Shown here: in pieces, positions 62,001-64,000 of the stretch
How positions within the stretch are numbered: the first letter of the stretch is position 1
Layout of the letters: every line of letters begins with the position of its first letter
NCBI RefSeq assembly: GCF_016859285.1
Contig: NC_053404.1
Span: 21,448,105-21,512,104 of the forward strand
Reading direction: 5' to 3'
Length of the DNA: 64,000 nt
Source: Xiphias gladius
Taxonomy: Eukaryota; Chordata; Actinopteri; Istiophoriformes; Xiphiidae
Translations under genes and position numbers: made by a program
The notes under the pieces: generated by a model
Databases searched by the model: none
What the model was told of the DNA's origin: nothing
The model's input: the letters and a program-made list of their open reading frames with translations, nothing else

Positions 62001-62394
62001 GATTGGCTGGAAAGCTCGGGCGGCTCCGCGACCGGAGGCGGCGACTGCACCGAAGCGCGGGCGTACGTTCCGGGTTGAGGCTGCCGGCCCGAAGAGAGGG
62101 CGATGATCTGCAGCTGCCTGGCTGCGGACGGCGAGCGCTCGAAGTGGGAAGAGACGGACGTGGGGTTGGCCACGGATAGCGAGCCGTGCTGGGACTGGCC
62201 GGGACCGAGCACAGTTTGAGATAACGGACAGCTCTTCGGTCCGGCCGGCGGCCTGCTGACGGGAGGGGCCTGAGCGGAGGGAGCGGTGGCGATTGGCTGG
62301 AGGGCTGAGGTTTGTCGGGGCGACGCTGCTCTGTGACCGTTTGGAGAGTGAAGTCTGGGTCTCAGAGGGACGGCTCGGACCGGAGAGTAGAGAG
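54127..62394 (-). CDS. phc3: Polyhomeotic-like protein, C-terminal 798 residues (PHC3 by position)
   Basis: Subunit of Polycomb repressive complex 1, nuclear, that polymerises through its SAM domain to compact chromatin. Minus-strand exons, all phase-consistent: 62394-61189, 60714-60386, 58856-58691, 57734-57623, 57346-57226, 56025-55716, 54281-54127. The long first exon is Pro/Ser- and Glu/Arg-rich linker. The next carries the HD1 motif (VLTHLVEGFVIQEGLQPFP). The FCS zinc finger spans 57734-57226 (C-Q-F-C-G-K, then SKRFCSTSCARGFNV, giving C-x2-C and C-x3-C). The SAM domain (WSVEEVTAFIHTLPG then DGQALLLLTEDHLM, SMNIKLGPALKI) ends the protein with ALKNQ. The start is beyond the right edge. The paralogue (PHC1/2/3) is assigned from neighbours rather than residues. 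Human-like linker words (EDSSR-SDNSSYEE) are absent. Confidence 0.88.
54395..54530 (+). mobile_element. MITE-like fragment, same family (copy 7)
   Basis: TTAGGGCTGCAACTATTATT at the terminus followed by CTATCGATTAACCTGTCGGA and TTGATCGATTAGTCCGTGAA. The left end is well preserved; the interior diverges. It lies in the phc3 intron 54282-55715. Confidence 0.65.
55647..55679. repeat. (GT)16 microsatellite
   Basis: In the phc3 intron 54282-55715, about 35 bases after the donor. Confidence 0.95.
55716..56025 (-). other. phc3: phc3 exon: acidic Glu run, Arg-rich stretch and SAM start
   Basis: Open throughout from the acceptor at 56026-56027 to the donor at 55715. It reads PRDLWSAGRREKEER, a GAG-encoded Glu-rich stretch (about 55880-55950), then CCHDRAARRARRASAPAMTT and FKPAPSQ, and enters the SAM domain at WSVEEV (55758). 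An acceptor-like CTCAG immediately before 55758 leaves open a shorter 43-base exon; I prefer the long one because both neighbours and it are phase 0 and it is stop-free. Confidence 0.6.
57975..58240 (+). mobile_element. MITE-like element, same family (copy 8)
   Basis: CTGCTGCAACAGTTAACAAT, then TTATCGATTCATCTGCGTTA, the interior AAATTGCTAGTTTTGTCAGA and GCAACAGTCCAAACCC, and the right block AACGATTAATCGATTATCGA. It lies in the phc3 intron 57735-58690. Confidence 0.7.
58966..59039. repeat. (GT)37 microsatellite
   Basis: 74 uninterrupted bases in the phc3 intron 58857-60385. Confidence 0.97.
60354..60379. repeat. (GT)13 microsatellite abutting a phc3 donor
   Basis: On the transcribed strand this is CA repeat starting 6 bases into the intron whose donor is at 60385. 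Confidence 0.95.
61508..61633 (-). repeat. phc3: 63-base tandem duplication inside phc3 coding sequence
   Basis: Copies 61508-61570 and 61571-61633 are almost identical (ATCC versus TTCG in the middle) and in frame, each encoding 21 residues including GQGDRERR and GQEKKMEEEEE. A partial third copy starts at 61634. Confidence 0.9.
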
Positions 62395-64000
62395 CTGCGG
62401 GAAGGAAAGACAGTGTGAAGGAGAAACTATTTCAAAAAGTCAACCATCAGGTGAAGCACGGGCGCAGGACCAGAAAACCGGCTGCTGGTTTCCCAGGACT
62501 GACTGCGATCGTGAGTGAATTTCTGGGTGCTTAAGCAGCTTCAACATTTTTCAACTAACTAAACGTTTTTCTTCCCCCCAAACTACACGATAACAACACT
62601 GACACAAACCTGCTCGCTTGAGCGCTTCGCTGAAGCTCCCTGACAGGCTTTTTACAGCCTGGCGACTGATACTGGATTCTTCAGGCACGTGTCAATATTT
62701 GAGAGTTTAAATGTATGAGAACAAGACACTGGCCGATATTCTTTTTTTTTTTTTTAACATTACACAACAACATTTTTAAAGAATTCGTTTTTAAAGAATT
62801 GTTACCAAACATACAAGTTACGATGAAGTTTCCAATAATTAATGACTAGTGAATAGATATTTACTTGGGATTCTATCAAGGAAATGCCTGATTTCCCCAG
62901 TAATTAGTACCAAATGAAATAGTTCCTTACAGGAAACGTCTTAGAAATTGTTTGGGGATTATTCACAAATGACTGACCTGCAAAATAAAGCCTTACTAAA
63001 AAGTTTTTAACTACAACGTCCTTCCCGCTGAGACACAAACTTTCATGCTCTCTCCAAGCGCTGCTCTTAAATCAATAAATCATTAATCCTACTTTAAAAC
63101 AAAACAAAAAAAAGGTCTGTTTTCCCACTTTACCGTCACTGTATTTAATCATTTCTCTAACAAGCTTATAATTAGTGGGAAAAAAAAAAGGCTCTTGCAT
63201 CATTTGGGAAGAAACTGGATATTTGGTCCAAGTTTATTTCTTGACCAAATAAGGGCTGCAACAGATCTTTTGATTTACGTTTTAGTTATTTTTTAAATAT
63301 CAAGTAATCATTTAGTGTCAGAAAAGGTCAGGAAATAGTGGTAAATGCCCAGCACAGCCCCCCCCCAGAGAAAAAGGTGACGTCCTCAAATCGCTCGTCC
63401 TGTCCGACCGACAGCGTTCTGTGGATCTGAGCAGCGCCCGAAACCCCCGGGGCTTCGCCGGCCGGCAGCTCCCTGGGTGTTGTCGGGAAGCTTCTTGACT
63501 CTCTCTCCGTGCTCATTTCGTGCTCGTTGCTTCACGCCTGTGTCCCGGACACTGTCTTTGTGAGGTTTCCCGCTTTGCTCAAACGACCGGAAAAAGCGAA
63601 GAAGCAGAGCAGGAGCCACCGGTCGGGCCAAAAACGGAGGAATAACTCCACCGGGCTCCGATTGCTCCGGCTGAGGGACGTGACGCGTGTCTCGTTTCGG
63701 GGATTAACTGTTGACGCCCAGGCCCGACCGTACGAGGCAACACTGAACAATAGCCCTGTTACAAATCTGTGTCTGTTGAGAAACTTTTCGACCACATTTA
63801 TACCAAGCAGATGTGCTGGATATTTGCTGGTTTCAGCTTCTCCACCGGCTTTCCTCTGTTTTCTACCAGTGTAAACCGAGTGTCCCGGTGCTCTAGAGCA
63901 GGTGACCCCTTAAAACAAGGCTTTATTTTTTGACCTCTGGTCGCAGGTTGCACCTGTCAACCCGTTCAACCAAAAAGTGATTCCTATTACTTTCATAATG
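62395..64000 (-). other. phc3: phc3 intron, no exon recognised
   Basis: AT-rich sequence with A- and T-runs and one MITE fragment (63250-63430). No glutamine-rich or other N-terminal polyhomeotic exon was found before the right edge. Confidence 0.5.
63250..63430 (+). mobile_element. MITE-like fragment, same family (copy 9)
   Basis: AAGGGCTGCAACAGATCTTT, GTCAGGAAATAGTGGTAAAT, GCCCAGCACAGCCC and GACGTCCTCAAATCGCTCGT follow the order of the other copies. It explains the minus-strand open frame at 63328-63516. Confidence 0.65.

Noticed and set aside
63328-63516. Possible upstream phc3 exon (minus strand, QIHRTLSVGQDERF)
   Set aside because: The same bases follow the interior order of the dispersed MITE family (copies at 57975 and 41565), so the frame is an accident.
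1-64000. CRISPR arrays, operons, ribosome binding sites, phage or viral genes
   Set aside because: Spliced vertebrate gene structure throughout; the tandem repeats seen are microsatellites, minisatellites or tRNA-like units without CRISPR spacing, and no viral protein was recognised.

Overview
This is nuclear DNA of a teleost fish, most likely a percomorph. Genes are split by GT-AG introns, (CA)n/(GT)n microsatellites are very dense, and several introns hold decayed copies of a short element built from palindromic GATTAATCGATTAATC-like blocks of a kind I know from percomorph genomes. There is nothing prokaryotic or viral here. Genes were recognised from translated exons; exon joins were set by splice consensus and by checking that reading-frame phases agree across every junction.

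Layout. (1) 1-24 kb, + strand: the last 17 coding exons and the long 3' UTR of the germinal-centre kinase gene tnik; the kinase domain lies upstream of the window. (2) 26.1-33.1 kb, +: eif5a2, complete, with a non-coding first exon. (3) 35.3-37.1 kb, +: rpl22l1, complete and compact. (4) 42.3-47.7 kb, +: slc7a14, complete except for an apparent 1-base deletion in its sixth coding exon. (5) 50.6-52.8 kb, -: cldn11, three exons, complete. (6) 54.1-62.4 kb, -: the C-terminal seven coding exons of a polyhomeotic gene, phc3 by position, with its 5' end beyond the right edge.

The order tnik, eif5a2, rpl22l1, slc7a14, cldn11, phc3 is that of human 3q26.2-q26.31. Human SLC2A2 (between EIF5A2 and TNIK) and the SKIL, PRKCI and GPR160 group (between CLDN11 and PHC3) have no counterpart here. 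The genes do not form a pathway; this is inherited linkage: a signalling kinase, a translation factor, a ribosomal protein paralogue, a lysosomal/neuronal transporter, a tight-junction protein and a Polycomb PRC1 subunit.

Most notable non-genic observations: a cluster of about eight tRNA-like units in a tnik intron that switches orientation midway; two tandem stem-loops just upstream of the exon 3 acceptor of rpl22l1, a gene family controlled by RPL22 binding to RNA hairpins; a perfect CArG palindrome in the rpl22l1 promoter; the slc7a14 frameshift; repeat-driven expansion inside the phc3 coding sequence; and CA/GU repeats placed within a few bases of several splice sites.
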